DNA of 64,000 bases from Helicobacter labacensis (lineage in GTDB: Bacteria > Campylobacterota > Campylobacteria > Campylobacterales > Helicobacteraceae): assembly GCF_003660285.1 (NCBI RefSeq), contig NZ_QXQQ01000003.1, forward strand, positions 54,937 to 118,936, read 5' to 3'. Below, piece by piece: positions 53,789 through 63,565 of the stretch. A program made the position numbers and the translations under genes. Under the pieces are notes generated by a model. It ran no database searches and had not been told where the DNA came from. It was given only the letters and a program-made list of their open reading frames with translations. Numbering within the stretch: position 1 is the stretch's first letter; each line of letters begins with the position of its first letter.

Positions 53789-56320
53789 ATTAAAAAGTTT
53801 CTTACAATGATCTTGGTGTGCGCGGGGCAGTTGTTTGTGCCTGTGGACGCTGAGGAAGCTAGAATCACCAGCATAGAGTATAAGGATCTCTCTTACATGT
53901 CTGACATGCTCGCTAGCGAGATTGTCAAACTCAAGAAAAACGATCCCCTAGACTTAGAACAAATCGATCAAGCCATCTTAGCTCTTTACAACCAGGGCTA
54001 CTTTGAAGATGTTTATGCCACCTTTAAAAACGGTGATTTAGTCTTCCACTTCAAAGAAAAGCCCCGCATTGCCGGCGTGGAGATCAAGGGCTATGGCACA
54101 GAGAAAGAGAAAGAAAATCTCTACACCCAAATGGGGATCAAAAAGGGAGATACCTACGATGAGAACAAGTTAGACAACGCCAAGTATATTTTAAAAGCCG
54201 CGCTAGAACAGCAGGGCTTTTATGGGAGTGTGGTTGAGACGCAAACAGAGAGCTTAGCCAATGGGGGGGCTTACCGCATTGTCTTCCATGTCAACCGGGG
54301 TAACCACATTTACATCACCAAGTCTAATTATGAGGGGCGCGAGCAGCTTAAGCCTAGGGTTGTGGAGAGCTTGAGCGCGAACAAGCAGCGCGATTTTATG
54401 GGCTGGATGTGGGGGTTGAACTCCGGGAAATTGCACCTCAACGAGCTAGAATACGACTCCATGCGTATCCAAGATGTCTATTTACGCCATGGTTTCTTGG
54501 ATGTGAATGTGTCTGCACCTTTTTTGAACACCAATTTTGCTACCCACAAAGCTAAGCTTTACTATAAGGTCAAAGAGGGGATTCAATACCGCGTTTCTGG
54601 CATCGAGATTCAAATTAGTAAACCGGTGATTTCCATCCCCAAACTCCTCAAGGGGCTTAAAATCAAAAAGGGCATGGTGTTTAATATTGAAAACATGCGC
54701 GCAGATGCCCAAACACTCAAGCGCGAGGTCGCCGACAAGGGTTATGCCTTTGCGGTGGTTAAACCTGACTTGGATAAAGACGAACAACATGGCAAGGTCA
54801 AGGTGATTTACCGCATTGAGACCGGGGATATGGTTTATATCAATGACATCATTATCTCAGGCAACCAGCGCACCAGCGATAGGGTGATTCGCCGTGAGGT
54901 GTGGCTCAACCCCAAAGAGCGTTATAGCCTGACAAAAGTCGCCAACTCCGAAAACGCCTTGCGCCGTTTGGGCTTTTTCTCTAAGGTCAAGATTGAGGAA
55001 AGACGGGTCAATAGCCAATTGATGGACTTGTTAGTCAATGTTGAAGAGGGACGCACGGGGCAGTTGCAATTTGGCTTGGGTTATGGGAGCTATGGGGGGC
55101 TCATGCTCAATGGGAGCGTGAGTGAGAAAAACCTCTTTGGGACAGGGCAGAGCATGAGCTTGTATGCTAATGTCTCTACAGGGGGCGGGAATCGCAACTA
55201 CGGCATTAGAGGGAGCGGGCGCATGTTCTCTGGAAACTTGACGCTTCGAAACCCTAGAATTTTTGACAGCCGTTATAGCTCCTCGATTAGTCTCTTTGCT
55301 GAATACATCATCAATTACAACTATATCCAGCAGGGTGGGGGTTTTAGTGCCTCTGTAGGGCGCATGATCACCAACACCTTTAGCATGAACTTGGGCTATA
55401 ACTACAGCATCAACAAGATCATCGGCTTTTCTAGCCCCCTTTATGAAATGTTTTATAGCAGCAAGGACACCATTATCCGCTACCCCAATGGGCAACCAGC
55501 CCTTGGACCCAATGGGCAGCCCTTGCGTGGCTTATGGGATCGCGATTACCACACCCCCACCACCAGCTCTTTCACCTTGAGCACCAATTTTGACAACACG
55601 GACGACTATTACTTCCCCAAAAATGGCTTCACTTTTGCCAATTACACCACAATGGCTGGCTTGCCCTCCTCAAATACGCTCAATTCGTGGAATGGTTTGG
55701 GCGGGAATGTGCGTAACGCCAAGATTTATGGCAAATTTGCCGCCTACCACCACCTGCAAAAATACATTTTGATCGACTTGATCGCGCGTTTCAAAACCCA
55801 AGGGGGCTATATCTTCCGCTACAACACAGAGGATTATCTCCCTCTTAACTCCGTGTTCTACTTAGGGGGCGTTACCACGGTGAGGGGCTTTAGAAACCGC
55901 TCGATCACGCCCAGAAATGCAGAGGGCATGTGGGTTGGGGGCGATGGGATCTACACCGGCTCTGTGGAGCTTAGTTATGGCTTACTCAAAGCGGCTAAAA
56001 TGCGTGTGGCATGGTTTTTTGACTGGGGCTTTTTGACCTTTAAAACCGCTAGCAAAATGGGAGGCTTTTGGCACAACGCTTTGACCACTAGCGATGTGAG
56101 TTTTAAAGATTATGGCGTGATCGGGGCGGGCTATGAACATGGCACTTGGCGCGCCTCCACCGGGATTCAAATCGAGTGGATTTCGCCCATGGGTCCCTTG
56201 GTGCTCATCTTCCCCATCGCCTTTTTCAACGACTGGAGTAGCAAGAAGGGCTTGTATTTCAACACAGACATGGGCGATCTCACCCAACGCTTTGAGTTTT
56301 CTATGGGCACGCGTTTTTAA
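53789..56320 (+). CDS. bamA: Outer membrane protein assembly factor BamA
   Basis: An Omp85 protein of about 843 residues that inserts beta-barrel proteins. Several POTRA domains occupy residues 25-430 and the C-terminal barrel includes the lid-lock motif VRGFRN (in [13 protein letters not shown]) and a terminal Phe. The start is unusual: the best signal peptide ([21 protein letters not shown]) begins at ATT 53789, with AGGGG six bases upstream. GTG 53759 would be leaderless and ATG 53807 would remove the basic part of the signal. It is flanked by mqnE and mqnC as in H. pylori. Confidence 0.92.
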   Translation: MKKFLTMILVCAGQLFVPVDAEEARITSIEYKDLSYMSDMLASEIVKLKKNDPLDLEQIDQAILALYNQGYFEDVYATFKNGDLVFHFKEKPRIAGVEIKGYGTEKEKENLYTQMGIKKGDTYDENKLDNAKYILKAALEQQGFYGSVVETQTESLANGGAYRIVFHVNRGNHIYITKSNYEGREQLKPRVVESLSANKQRDFMGWMWGLNSGKLHLNELEYDSMRIQDVYLRHGFLDVNVSAPFLNTNFATHKAKLYYKVKEGIQYRVSGIEIQISKPVISIPKLLKGLKIKKGMVFNIENMRADAQTLKREVADKGYAFAVVKPDLDKDEQHGKVKVIYRIETGDMVYINDIIISGNQRTSDRVIRREVWLNPKERYSLTKVANSENALRRLGFFSKVKIEERRVNSQLMDLLVNVEEGRTGQLQFGLGYGSYGGLMLNGSVSEKNLFGTGQSMSLYANVSTGGGNRNYGIRGSGRMFSGNLTLRNPRIFDSRYSSSISLFAEYIINYNYIQQGGGFSASVGRMITNTFSMNLGYNYSINKIIGFSSPLYEMFYSSKDTIIRYPNGQPALGPNGQPLRGLWDRDYHTPTTSSFTLSTNFDNTDDYYFPKNGFTFANYTTMAGLPSSNTLNSWNGLGGNVRNAKIYGKFAAYHHLQKYILIDLIARFKTQGGYIFRYNTEDYLPLNSVFYLGGVTTVRGFRNRSITPRNAEGMWVGGDGIYTGSVELSYGLLKAAKMRVAWFFDWGFLTFKTASKMGGFWHNALTTSDVSFKDYGVIGAGYEHGTWRASTGIQIEWISPMGPLVLIFPIAFFNDWSSKKGLYFNTDMGDLTQRFEFSMGTRF

Positions 56321-56329
56321 AGGAGAGGC

Positions 56330-57376
56330 ATGCAACGCTTAGACAGGGCTACGATCTTGGAGTGGATGTTACACAAACCCCTAAAGGAGCTAGGAGCTTT
56401 AGCTTTGGCTAAAAAACAAGCCCTGCACCCGGATAACACCACGACCTTTATTGTGGATCGCAATATCAATTACACCAATATTTGCTTTGTGGATTGCAAG
56501 TTTTGCGCTTTCAAGCGCACCCTCAAAGACAAGGACGCTTATATTTTGGACTTTGAGAGCATCGATGCCAAGATCGAGGAGCTCTTAGCCATTGGAGGCA
56601 CACAGATTTTATTCCAAGGCGGGGTGCATCCCCAACTCAAAATTGATTACTATGAAAGCTTAGTTTCTCACATCGCTAAAAAATTCCCCACTATCACCAT
56701 TCATGGTTTTTCAGCCGTAGAGATTGACTATATCGCCAAAATCTCACGGCTCTCTTTAGTGGAGGTTTTAGAACGCCTCAAAGCCGCCGGTCTTAGCTCC
56801 ATCCCGGGGGCGGGTGCGGAGATTTTAAGCGACCGGGTGCGCAAGGTGATCGCGCCCAAGAAACTTAGCGCAGATGCTTGGATCGAAGTGCATAGGCAGG
56901 CGCACAAATGCGGGATCAAGAGCACGGCAACCATGATGTTTGGGAGTGTAGACACCCCTGAAGATGTGGTCGAGCACTTGCAGAGGGTGCGCGACTTGCA
57001 AGATGAAACCGGAGGGTTTCGCGCCTTTATTTTGTGGAGTTTTCAGCCCAATTTCACCCCTTTGCAACAAGAAAGACCGGAGATTAAAAAAGCAAGTAGC
57101 AATCGTTATTTACGCTTGTTAGCCTGTAGCCGTCTATTTTTGGATAATATTAAAAATATCCAAAGTTCATGGGTTACACAAGGAGCGATGATCGGGCAGT
57201 TGGCTTTGCTCTTTGGAGCCAATGATCTAGGGAGTGTGATGATGGAGGAGAATGTCGTCAAGGCAGCGGGCACGAGTTTTTGCATGAGCCAAGAGGAGAT
57301 GATCGCCTTAGTGGGCGATTTGGGTGGGCGCGCTGCCAAGCGCAATACTGCCTATGAAATTTTAGAAAGGTATTGA
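56330..57376 (+). CDS. mqnC: Cyclic dehypoxanthinyl futalosine synthase
   Basis: A 348-residue radical SAM enzyme of the futalosine route, making the spiro compound used by MqnD. The cluster motif CFVDCKFCAF (CxxxCxxC) and the block IPGAGAEILSDRVRKVIAP are clear. AAAGGAG precedes ATG 56330. The TGA overlaps the next ATG as TGATG. Confidence 0.94.
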   Translation: MQRLDRATILEWMLHKPLKELGALALAKKQALHPDNTTTFIVDRNINYTNICFVDCKFCAFKRTLKDKDAYILDFESIDAKIEELLAIGGTQILFQGGVHPQLKIDYYESLVSHIAKKFPTITIHGFSAVEIDYIAKISRLSLVEVLERLKAAGLSSIPGAGAEILSDRVRKVIAPKKLSADAWIEVHRQAHKCGIKSTATMMFGSVDTPEDVVEHLQRVRDLQDETGGFRAFILWSFQPNFTPLQQERPEIKKASSNRYLRLLACSRLFLDNIKNIQSSWVTQGAMIGQLALLFGANDLGSVMMEENVVKAAGTSFCMSQEEMIALVGDLGGRAAKRNTAYEILERY

Positions 57377-58818
57377 TGGGCGCGAAAGTCAAAGGCGTGC
57401 GTTACGCACTGTTGCTAGCCATTGTGGTGTTAGCTTTAATCATGATAGGAGCATGGATGGAACAAACAAAACAAACTCAGGAACAAAGTGCGCACAGAGT
57501 CATCAAGCGCGATCAAACTGGAGAGGGCATTAAGTATTTTAGCATCAAGGGGATTAAAATCCCGGTGATCTATGAGGAAAACCACTTACTGCCCATGGGG
57601 ACGATTCGCTTGATGTTTATTGGGGGGGGGAATTTGAGCGATAAGGACAAATACGGTTTATCTAAACTCAGCGCAGAGATGTTAAACGAGGGCACGAAAG
57701 AGTTGGGGAGTGTCAAGTTTGCCGAACAATTAGAACAGCTGGCGATCACTCTAGACACCGATATTAGATTGGAGTCTTTGCACATCGATCTAGGTTTTCT
57801 CAAAGAATACCAACAAAAGGCGATCGGGTATCTGCACGATCTACTCCTCTCGCCCAACCTTACTCCCAGTGCCCTAGAGAAGGTGCAAAAGAATATGGTC
57901 GCCAACGCGCTCACCAAGATGAGCAATTTTGACTACATCGCCCAGCTTGAGCTCAACAAACTCCTCTTTGCTAACACTCCCCTAGCCCACCCGGCTGTGG
58001 GCACACCCAAGAGTATCCAAAGCATTTCACTAGAGGATGTCAAAAAACGCCTTGAGGACGCGCTAGACATTGAGCGACTCATCATTGTGATGGGGGGGGA
58101 TTTGGACACGAACAAAACCCTAGAACAACTCAAGCCCCTGCTAGAGGCTTTGCCCTCCAATAAGCCCTTTTTCACCCCCCACTTTGGCACCGCCCAAAAA
58201 GCCCAAGAAAAGATCATCTACAAGGACACCCAACAAGCCTATATTTACTTTGGATCGCCCTTTTACATGAAAGATTTAGAAAAAGAATTGCCCTTAGCCA
58301 AAGTGATGGGCTTTGTGTTGGGTTCTAGTGGCTTTGGCTCGCGTTTGATGGACACTATCCGCGTTAAAGAGGGCTTGGCTTATAGTGCTTACATGCGCGT
58401 GCAACTCTCACGCATTATTAATTGCACAACCGGGTATTTGCAAACCAAGCTAGAAAACCAAGATAAGAGTATCGCACTGGTTAAAAAGGTGGTGAAAGAG
58501 TTCATAGACAAGGGTATGACCCAAGAGGAGTTGGAGGGGGCTAAGAAATTCTTGCTAGGTTCTGAACCCTTAGCCAATGAAACTCTAGGCAAACGCCTGA
58601 ACACCAAATTCCACAATTTCTACTTAGGTTTGCCTCTCAACTACGATAAGATCATGTTAGAGCGCATTAAAAACTTAAAGCTAGAGGAGATCAACGCCTA
58701 TATCAAATCCCACCCAGAGGTGGCGGATTTGAGTTTTAGCATTTTGACGATGGATCCCAAAATCCAAGCCCAAAAAGCAGCCCGTAAGGAGAAAATGGCT
58801 CCCGTAGAGCCTAAGTAG
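57376..58818 (+). CDS. M16-family peptidase homologue (zinc motif missing)
   Basis: A 480-residue protein with an N-terminal membrane anchor (YALLLAIVVLALIMIGAWM) and the two-lobed M16/pitrilysin fold. The zinc motif HxxEH is replaced in the block KYGLSKLSAEMLNEGTKEL, so this chain is not expected to be catalytic. The C-lobe keeps the Arg/Tyr pair region (RVKEGLAYSAYM), as in the non-zinc partner subunits of heterodimeric M16 enzymes. ATG 57376 has AAAGG upstream and overlaps the mqnC stop by one base. H. pylori has a homologue at this site (HP0657). It may need a partner elsewhere. Confidence 0.85.
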   Translation: MGAKVKGVRYALLLAIVVLALIMIGAWMEQTKQTQEQSAHRVIKRDQTGEGIKYFSIKGIKIPVIYEENHLLPMGTIRLMFIGGGNLSDKDKYGLSKLSAEMLNEGTKELGSVKFAEQLEQLAITLDTDIRLESLHIDLGFLKEYQQKAIGYLHDLLLSPNLTPSALEKVQKNMVANALTKMSNFDYIAQLELNKLLFANTPLAHPAVGTPKSIQSISLEDVKKRLEDALDIERLIIVMGGDLDTNKTLEQLKPLLEALPSNKPFFTPHFGTAQKAQEKIIYKDTQQAYIYFGSPFYMKDLEKELPLAKVMGFVLGSSGFGSRLMDTIRVKEGLAYSAYMRVQLSRIINCTTGYLQTKLENQDKSIALVKKVVKEFIDKGMTQEELEGAKKFLLGSEPLANETLGKRLNTKFHNFYLGLPLNYDKIMLERIKNLKLEEINAYIKSHPEVADLSFSILTMDPKIQAQKAARKEKMAPVEPK

Positions 58819-58833
58819 CGAGCACTCATTACG

Positions 58834-59094
58834 ATGGGGACTTTTCTTCTTTGCTTGCTGGGGCTTTTGATCTTAGGGGGGCTTGTGGGCGTGTTTCCGG
58901 TGCTTTTTGATCTGCTAATCGAATCGGGAGTCTTTTTGATCGTTGCGCTTGCAATCGGGCTTGCGCTTGTGATTGTTGTGGTAGTGCTGCTCTTTTTTGC
59001 CCATGCGGTGGTTATTTTATTGGGGTTAGCTCTAGTGATCGCGCTGGTAGCCATTATCTTAAGAATATTTGGCATTAAGTTTAAAGGATTTTGA
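58834..59094 (+). CDS. Small hydrophobic membrane protein, function unknown
   Basis: An 86-residue protein made of three hydrophobic stretches ([40 protein letters not shown] and [16 protein letters not shown]) ending in a short basic tail. No conserved motif is recognised. It is 15 bases after the peptidase gene and overlaps the gatB ATG by one base, so it shares that transcript. There is no obvious ribosome site before its ATG. Confidence 0.65.
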   Translation: MGTFLLCLLGLLILGGLVGVFPVLFDLLIESGVFLIVALAIGLALVIVVVVLLFFAHAVVILLGLALVIALVAIILRIFGIKFKGF

Positions 59095-60515
59095 TGTTTG
59101 AAACCATAATCGGACTAGAAGTGCATACCCAACTCAACACCCAGACCAAGATTTTTTGTTCTTGCTCCACCAGCTTTAAAGACGCTCCCAATAGCCACAC
59201 CTGCCCGGTGTGTTTAGGCTTGCCCGGGGCTCTGCCCGTGCTCAATGAAGCGGCTTTAAAAAAGGCGATCGCCTTTGGGATGGCGATTGATGCCACCATT
59301 AATCAAGACTCCATCTTTGCGCGCAAGAATTACTTTTACCCCGACTTACCCAAAGCTTACCAAATCTCCCAGTTTGAAATCCCCATTGTGAGCGCGGGGT
59401 ATTTGGATATTGACACAGAGAGCGGGCTAAAACGCATTGGCATTGAGCGCGCCCACCTAGAAGAGGACGCAGGGAAGAATATCCATGAAGGAGAGTTTTC
59501 TAAGGTGGATTTGAATCGCGCAGGCACACCTTTACTAGAGATTGTCAGCCGCCCGGATTTGCGCAGTGCCCAAGAGGCGATTAGTTATCTTAAAAAATTA
59601 CATGCCTTGGTGCGCTTTTTGGGCATTTCTGATGCCAATATGCAAGAGGGCAATTTTCGCTGTGATGCTAATGTCTCCATCCGCCCCAAAGGGGAGAGCA
59701 AACTCTACACACGCGTAGAAATTAAAAATCTCAATAGCTTTAGATTCATCCAAAAAGCCATTGAATATGAGGTTGAACGCCAAAGCGAAGCCTTTGAGCG
59801 GGGCACTTATGCTAGCGAAGTGGTGCAAGAAACTAGGCTTTTTGACACCACTAAGGGGATCACCCAATCCATGCGCGATAAGGAGGGCTCAGCAGATTAT
59901 CGCTACTTTCCCGATCCCGATCTTAGACGCGTGCATATCCCCAAAGCTTTTTTAGAGCAGGTGATCCCCGAATTGCCCGATGCCAAAAAAGCGCGCTACA
60001 TAGAGCTAGGAGTCAAACCTGAAGACGCGTCTATGTTGGTGAGCGATGTTGCCATTGCAGAGTATTTTGAAGAGATGATGGGCATGGGAGCAAGTGTAAA
60101 GGCGAGCGTGTCTTGGCTATGTGTAGAATTATTAGGGCGTTTGGAGGGCGCAGAGTTAGAATCTTGCAAAGTGGGCGCGCAAACTCTAGGCACTTTAGTG
60201 CAACGCATCGATAGCAAAAAAATCTCAGGCAAGGCAGGCAAAGAGATTTTAGACGCGCTTTTAAGCCAAAGCGCAAGCCAGCCTAGTGATGTAGATACCC
60301 TCATTGAAAAACTGGGCTTAGCCCAAGTGCAGGACACACAAGAGTTATCGCGCGCCATTGAAGCCATTTTGGCGCAACACCCTGATAAAGTCGCCCAATA
60401 TAAGGGGGGTAAAACTAAACTCTTGGGCTTTTTTGTAGGGCAGATTTTAAAAAACATGAAAGGTGCGGATCCTAGCGCGCTCAACGCGCTTTTAAAAGAG
60501 AAGTTAGAGGGGTAA
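59094..60515 (+). CDS. gatB: Aspartyl/glutamyl-tRNA amidotransferase subunit B
   Basis: A 473-residue kinase-like subunit that converts Glu-tRNA(Gln)/Asp-tRNA(Asn) to the amide forms. The start [15 protein letters not shown], the zinc Cys pattern CSCSTS/CPVC, and LEEDAGKN and [14 protein letters not shown] are signature blocks; the tail has the YqeY-like tRNA-binding domain. ATG 59094 has AAAGGA five bases upstream; the TTG three bases earlier is not needed. A G14 tract follows its stop. Confidence 0.96.
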   Translation: MFETIIGLEVHTQLNTQTKIFCSCSTSFKDAPNSHTCPVCLGLPGALPVLNEAALKKAIAFGMAIDATINQDSIFARKNYFYPDLPKAYQISQFEIPIVSAGYLDIDTESGLKRIGIERAHLEEDAGKNIHEGEFSKVDLNRAGTPLLEIVSRPDLRSAQEAISYLKKLHALVRFLGISDANMQEGNFRCDANVSIRPKGESKLYTRVEIKNLNSFRFIQKAIEYEVERQSEAFERGTYASEVVQETRLFDTTKGITQSMRDKEGSADYRYFPDPDLRRVHIPKAFLEQVIPELPDAKKARYIELGVKPEDASMLVSDVAIAEYFEEMMGMGASVKASVSWLCVELLGRLEGAELESCKVGAQTLGTLVQRIDSKKISGKAGKEILDALLSQSASQPSDVDTLIEKLGLAQVQDTQELSRAIEAILAQHPDKVAQYKGGKTKLLGFFVGQILKNMKGADPSALNALLKEKLEG

Positions 60516-60521
60516 TTGTGT

Positions 60522-60535
60522 GGGGGGGGGGGGGG
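60522..60535 (+). repeat. G14 homopolymer between gatB and an accessory cassette
   Basis: Fourteen G residues followed by TAA, seven bases past the gatB stop and 19 bases before the end of the convergent tandem-repeat/TPR gene. It is outside recognised coding sequence. Confidence 0.95.
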
Positions 60536-60553
60536 TAAGCCGCCTTTGTGGTG

Positions 60554-61372
60554 TCAATTTTGCGTTTTTTGTTGCTCTAAAAGGTGCTTGTAATGCGTGT
60601 AATGTTTCTCATCTTTGAGGGCTTTATAGGCGTTAGCCATATTTTCTAATAAAATGCTCGTGTAGCTCGCCTGTTCTTTAATCGCTAGGCTTTGTTTGTA
60701 AAATTTAATGGCTTCTTGGTAGCGTTTCTCTTTATAAGCGCATTGTCCCGCCATATAAGAGCTAAAAGCGGGGCGGTATTTGATTTGGGCGAGCCAAATA
60801 AAACGCTCTTGGGCTTGTTTGTATTCTTGATCTGTAAAGAGCTCCATCGCATCGTGGAAGGCTTGGGCGCGTTGGTTGTAATCTTTGGTGAAAACATAGC
60901 GTGTGTTTTGCTCATTGGCATGTTGTTTAACAGAGCAATAAGCAATGCCAATAATGATTGCCAGCCCTACAAGTATAAGCATCAACCATCCCAAACAGCC
61001 CATGGGTTTTTCAACTTCAATTATCTCGCCATAAGAGCTAAATGTGTATGTCTCTTTCCCTTGTTTGACACGCACCAAGTATTCTGTAAAATCCACAAGT
61101 TCCCCGGGTTCGCTAAAAAGTTTATTACCCTCTTCATCATAAACATCTACGCTGCCATTGTTGCAATCCACACGCCCAATTTTTTTTAAGTCAAAATTAG
61201 AATCTAGGACATAGCCATAAGAATCAAGTTTACATATCTTATTCCCCCGCCTAATGAGCACATAATCGCTCATATAAAACACCAATTCTCCGGGCTTTTT
61301 AAAAAGCACCTTGTTATCTGAATCGTAGGCACAAACTTTAGTGCCCTCTTGCTCTACATGGTCAATTTCCAT
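60554..61372 (-). CDS. Membrane protein with tandem N-terminal repeats and C-terminal TPRs
   Basis: A 272-residue protein. Residues 1-120 hold two copies of a 45-residue beta unit (VLFKKPGELVFYMSDYVLIR with CKLDSYGYVLD, and KLFSEPGELVDFTEYLVRVK with YTFSSYGEIIE). One membrane helix follows at about 126-146 (GWLMLILVGLAIIIGIAYC), then a TPR-like helical region (RFIWLAQIKYRPAFSSYMAG, RYQEAIKFYKQSLAI). By charge the repeat part would be cytoplasmic and the TPR part periplasmic. It is the last gene of the minus-strand cassette, 9 bases after the HrgA-like gene. Family unknown. Confidence 0.65.
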   Translation of the reverse strand: MEIDHVEQEGTKVCAYDSDNKVLFKKPGELVFYMSDYVLIRRGNKICKLDSYGYVLDSNFDLKKIGRVDCNNGSVDVYDEEGNKLFSEPGELVDFTEYLVRVKQGKETYTFSSYGEIIEVEKPMGCLGWLMLILVGLAIIIGIAYCSVKQHANEQNTRYVFTKDYNQRAQAFHDAMELFTDQEYKQAQERFIWLAQIKYRPAFSSYMAGQCAYKEKRYQEAIKFYKQSLAIKEQASYTSILLENMANAYKALKDEKHYTHYKHLLEQQKTQN

Positions 61373-61381
61373 GACTTCCCC

Positions 61382-62341
61382 CTAAGCCTCTTTAGGCATT
61401 TTCCCCAAAATCTCTAATTCTATGTAATGTTGCAAAGCCGCCTTGTCTAGCACGCCATCAAAGGCTTTTAATTTGGTCTGTTCGCTCATGTTTGCCTTGA
61501 TCGCCTCGTGGTAGAGAGTCAAGGCGTTTAGAAAGTCTTTAAAATCGGGGGAATTTTGGGACAATTCGCCCAGCATGGCGTGGTCTAAATTCTCTTTACG
61601 CTTGGCGTTTAACAAGACTTGGCTTTTTGGGATGTCTGGCACATTTAACAGCACAACCCCAATGCCAAAGCTGGCGTGCAAGCGTTTTAACAACTCCATT
61701 AAATCGTTGTCGGCTGTGTTGATTTTCTCTGCCACTAAGTAGCCCTCGTGTGCCCATGAGCTGTTGCTAATGGCTTGAAAATAGTATTCCCTACAAGTGC
61801 CTAAAGTGATTTCTTTTTTAAGCTCAAAAGAAAAGAGTTTTAAGGGCAGGCTAGAAAAATGCTCCACAAATTTACGCAAGGTGGGCTCGAAGTTTTGGTA
61901 GGCAAAGCTCGCCCCTACCATGTCCGGATACAGCCAAGAGTTCTTGCCCTTTGTGCCTTTTAGGGCCTTTTCGTGGTAAATAGTTTTGGTGTGTGCGGCC
62001 CATTTGTGGTGGGCAAAGTGAGCCACTAGGGGGTGTAATAGGCGTTCGTGGTGCGTCTCTATTTTTTGGGGCTCTTGGGGGCTTAAGCTTTGGGGAGTGG
62101 CATACTCTTTAAGGGCAATGCTTAAAGGGCCATCAGAGACTTTCACAAAGGGCAAATCTTGCTCATTTTTTAGGGCAAGCCAAACGGGGTAATACGCCTT
62201 CTCTTTGGCCATGCTAAACATTTGGCTAATCTTGCCCGCCTCTTTGAGTTCTTGGGCTTTGTTGTAAAGCTCATAGATGGACACGGGGGCTTTTGCCTCT
62301 TTGAGCACGGCTAGGACAATCTCTAGGTAGTCTTTTTTCAT
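61382..62341 (-). CDS. HrgA-like protein (HARE-HTH plus nuclease-like C-terminal part)
   Basis: A 319-residue protein. The N-terminal 75 residues (LEIVLAVLKEAKAPVSIYEL then YYPVWLALKNEQDLPFVKV) match the HARE-HTH winged-helix pattern, and the rest (HKWAAHTKTIYHEKALKGTK, GKNSWLYPDMVGA, LFSFELKKEI) looks like the nuclease-like half of the HrgA/COG2958 family. The spaced D...E-x-K residues (YPDMVG, SFELKKE) fit a PD-(D/E)xK site. In H. pylori hrgA replaces the hpyIIIR restriction gene beside a GATC methylase; here the methylase is 10 kb away. It is flanked by the TPR and Sel1 genes. Confidence 0.72.
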   Translation of the reverse strand: MKKDYLEIVLAVLKEAKAPVSIYELYNKAQELKEAGKISQMFSMAKEKAYYPVWLALKNEQDLPFVKVSDGPLSIALKEYATPQSLSPQEPQKIETHHERLLHPLVAHFAHHKWAAHTKTIYHEKALKGTKGKNSWLYPDMVGASFAYQNFEPTLRKFVEHFSSLPLKLFSFELKKEITLGTCREYYFQAISNSSWAHEGYLVAEKINTADNDLMELLKRLHASFGIGVVLLNVPDIPKSQVLLNAKRKENLDHAMLGELSQNSPDFKDFLNALTLYHEAIKANMSEQTKLKAFDGVLDKAALQHYIELEILGKMPKEA

Positions 62342-62356
62342 CCCTTGCCTCCTTTG

Positions 62357-63565
62357 TTACTTGCTTAAAGCTGTGCAGGCTTGCTCATAGCCTGCATCAC
62401 ACGCTTGTTTGTAGTAGGTTTGGGCTTGGTTTTTATCCACCAGCACGCCTAAGCCCTTGGCATAGATGGCCGCTAAATTCCAATAAGCCCTACCAGCTAC
62501 CCCCGTATCTGTTGCCTTGACTCCATCTTCAAGATACTTTAAGGCTTTTTCATAGTCTTTAGCCACGCCCTTGCCCTTAAGATACATCTCCCCCAAATAA
62601 GCACAGGCATTGGCATCGCCCCCATTGGCCGCCTTTTGGAAGTACTCAAGGGCTTTAGCCAAATCTTTAGCCCCCCCATCGCCTTTAAAATAGATTAAGC
62701 CCAAATGATAATATCCCTTAAGCTCCCCTCCATCGCCAGCCTTTTGGAAGTATTCTTTGGCTTTGGCTAAGTCTTTGGGGACACCTTGGGCATTGGCATA
62801 CATTTCACCCACGGCATTAAGAGCGATGGGCAAGCCCTCACTGGCCGCTTTTTGGTAGTATTCTCTGGCTTTGGCTAAATTTTTAGGCACGCCAAGACCC
62901 TTAGCATAAAGCTCCCCTGCCTCATAAGCCCCTAGGGCACTCCCTTTTTGGGCTGCCTCTTTAAAGTACTCCATCGCTTTAGCAGGGTCTTTAGCCACAC
63001 CCCCTCCTCCCCACGAATCTCCCGGACCAAGTAAATACATTTGCCCTAAATTCACAAGAGCCTCCACGCTCCCCTTGTCTATGGCAATTTTAAAGTACTC
63101 TATGGCTTGTTTATAGCTTTGCCCTACGCCATTGGGTCTGCCAAGATACAAGATCCCCATATAACGATACGCTTCCACACTGCCCGCTTTAGCGGCATTT
63201 TCAAATAGCCCTAGGATGTCTAGCGGAGAATGAAAACCCATTGGATTATTCGGATCACGCCAACCATTTTTGATCATGTTTTGATAGGCTTGGAGAGCGT
63301 ATTTAAAAAGCGAGTCTGCCGTTCTTTCTTTGGGCGGTTCTACTCCAAATGGCGACATGCGTGCATTTATGCGTGCTTGCATTTGCCGTTGTTTGGCTTC
63401 CTCAGCCTTCCTCTTTTGTTGCCACTCTTGCTTTTTTTTGTTATAGGCTTCTAGCCCCGTTTCTTGGGGTTTTGCACTTCCCAATAACTCTCCCAAACAC
63501 CCACTAAGCATTGGGGCCAACAAAAACCCACTAAGGATTAAAGAACAAGATTTAAAGGGTTTCAT
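62357..63565 (-). CDS. Sel1-repeat lipoprotein
   Basis: A 402-residue lipoprotein: signal LILSGFLLAPMLSGCLGELL with the lipid Cys near 23, a basic Gln/Lys-rich stretch (KKKQEWQQKRKAEEAKQRQM) and about seven Sel1 repeats from residue 120 on (for example GELYAKGLGVPKNLAKAREY and LGEMYLKGKGVAKDYEKALK). The last unit has C-x7-C (CDAGYEQAC), as in Helicobacter cysteine-rich proteins. Sel1 proteins act as extracytoplasmic scaffolds or signalling adaptors. A G16-containing leader frame lies directly upstream. It heads the three-gene accessory cassette. Confidence 0.85.
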   Translation of the reverse strand: MKPFKSCSLILSGFLLAPMLSGCLGELLGSAKPQETGLEAYNKKKQEWQQKRKAEEAKQRQMQARINARMSPFGVEPPKERTADSLFKYALQAYQNMIKNGWRDPNNPMGFHSPLDILGLFENAAKAGSVEAYRYMGILYLGRPNGVGQSYKQAIEYFKIAIDKGSVEALVNLGQMYLLGPGDSWGGGGVAKDPAKAMEYFKEAAQKGSALGAYEAGELYAKGLGVPKNLAKAREYYQKAASEGLPIALNAVGEMYANAQGVPKDLAKAKEYFQKAGDGGELKGYYHLGLIYFKGDGGAKDLAKALEYFQKAANGGDANACAYLGEMYLKGKGVAKDYEKALKYLEDGVKATDTGVAGRAYWNLAAIYAKGLGVLVDKNQAQTYYKQACDAGYEQACTALSK

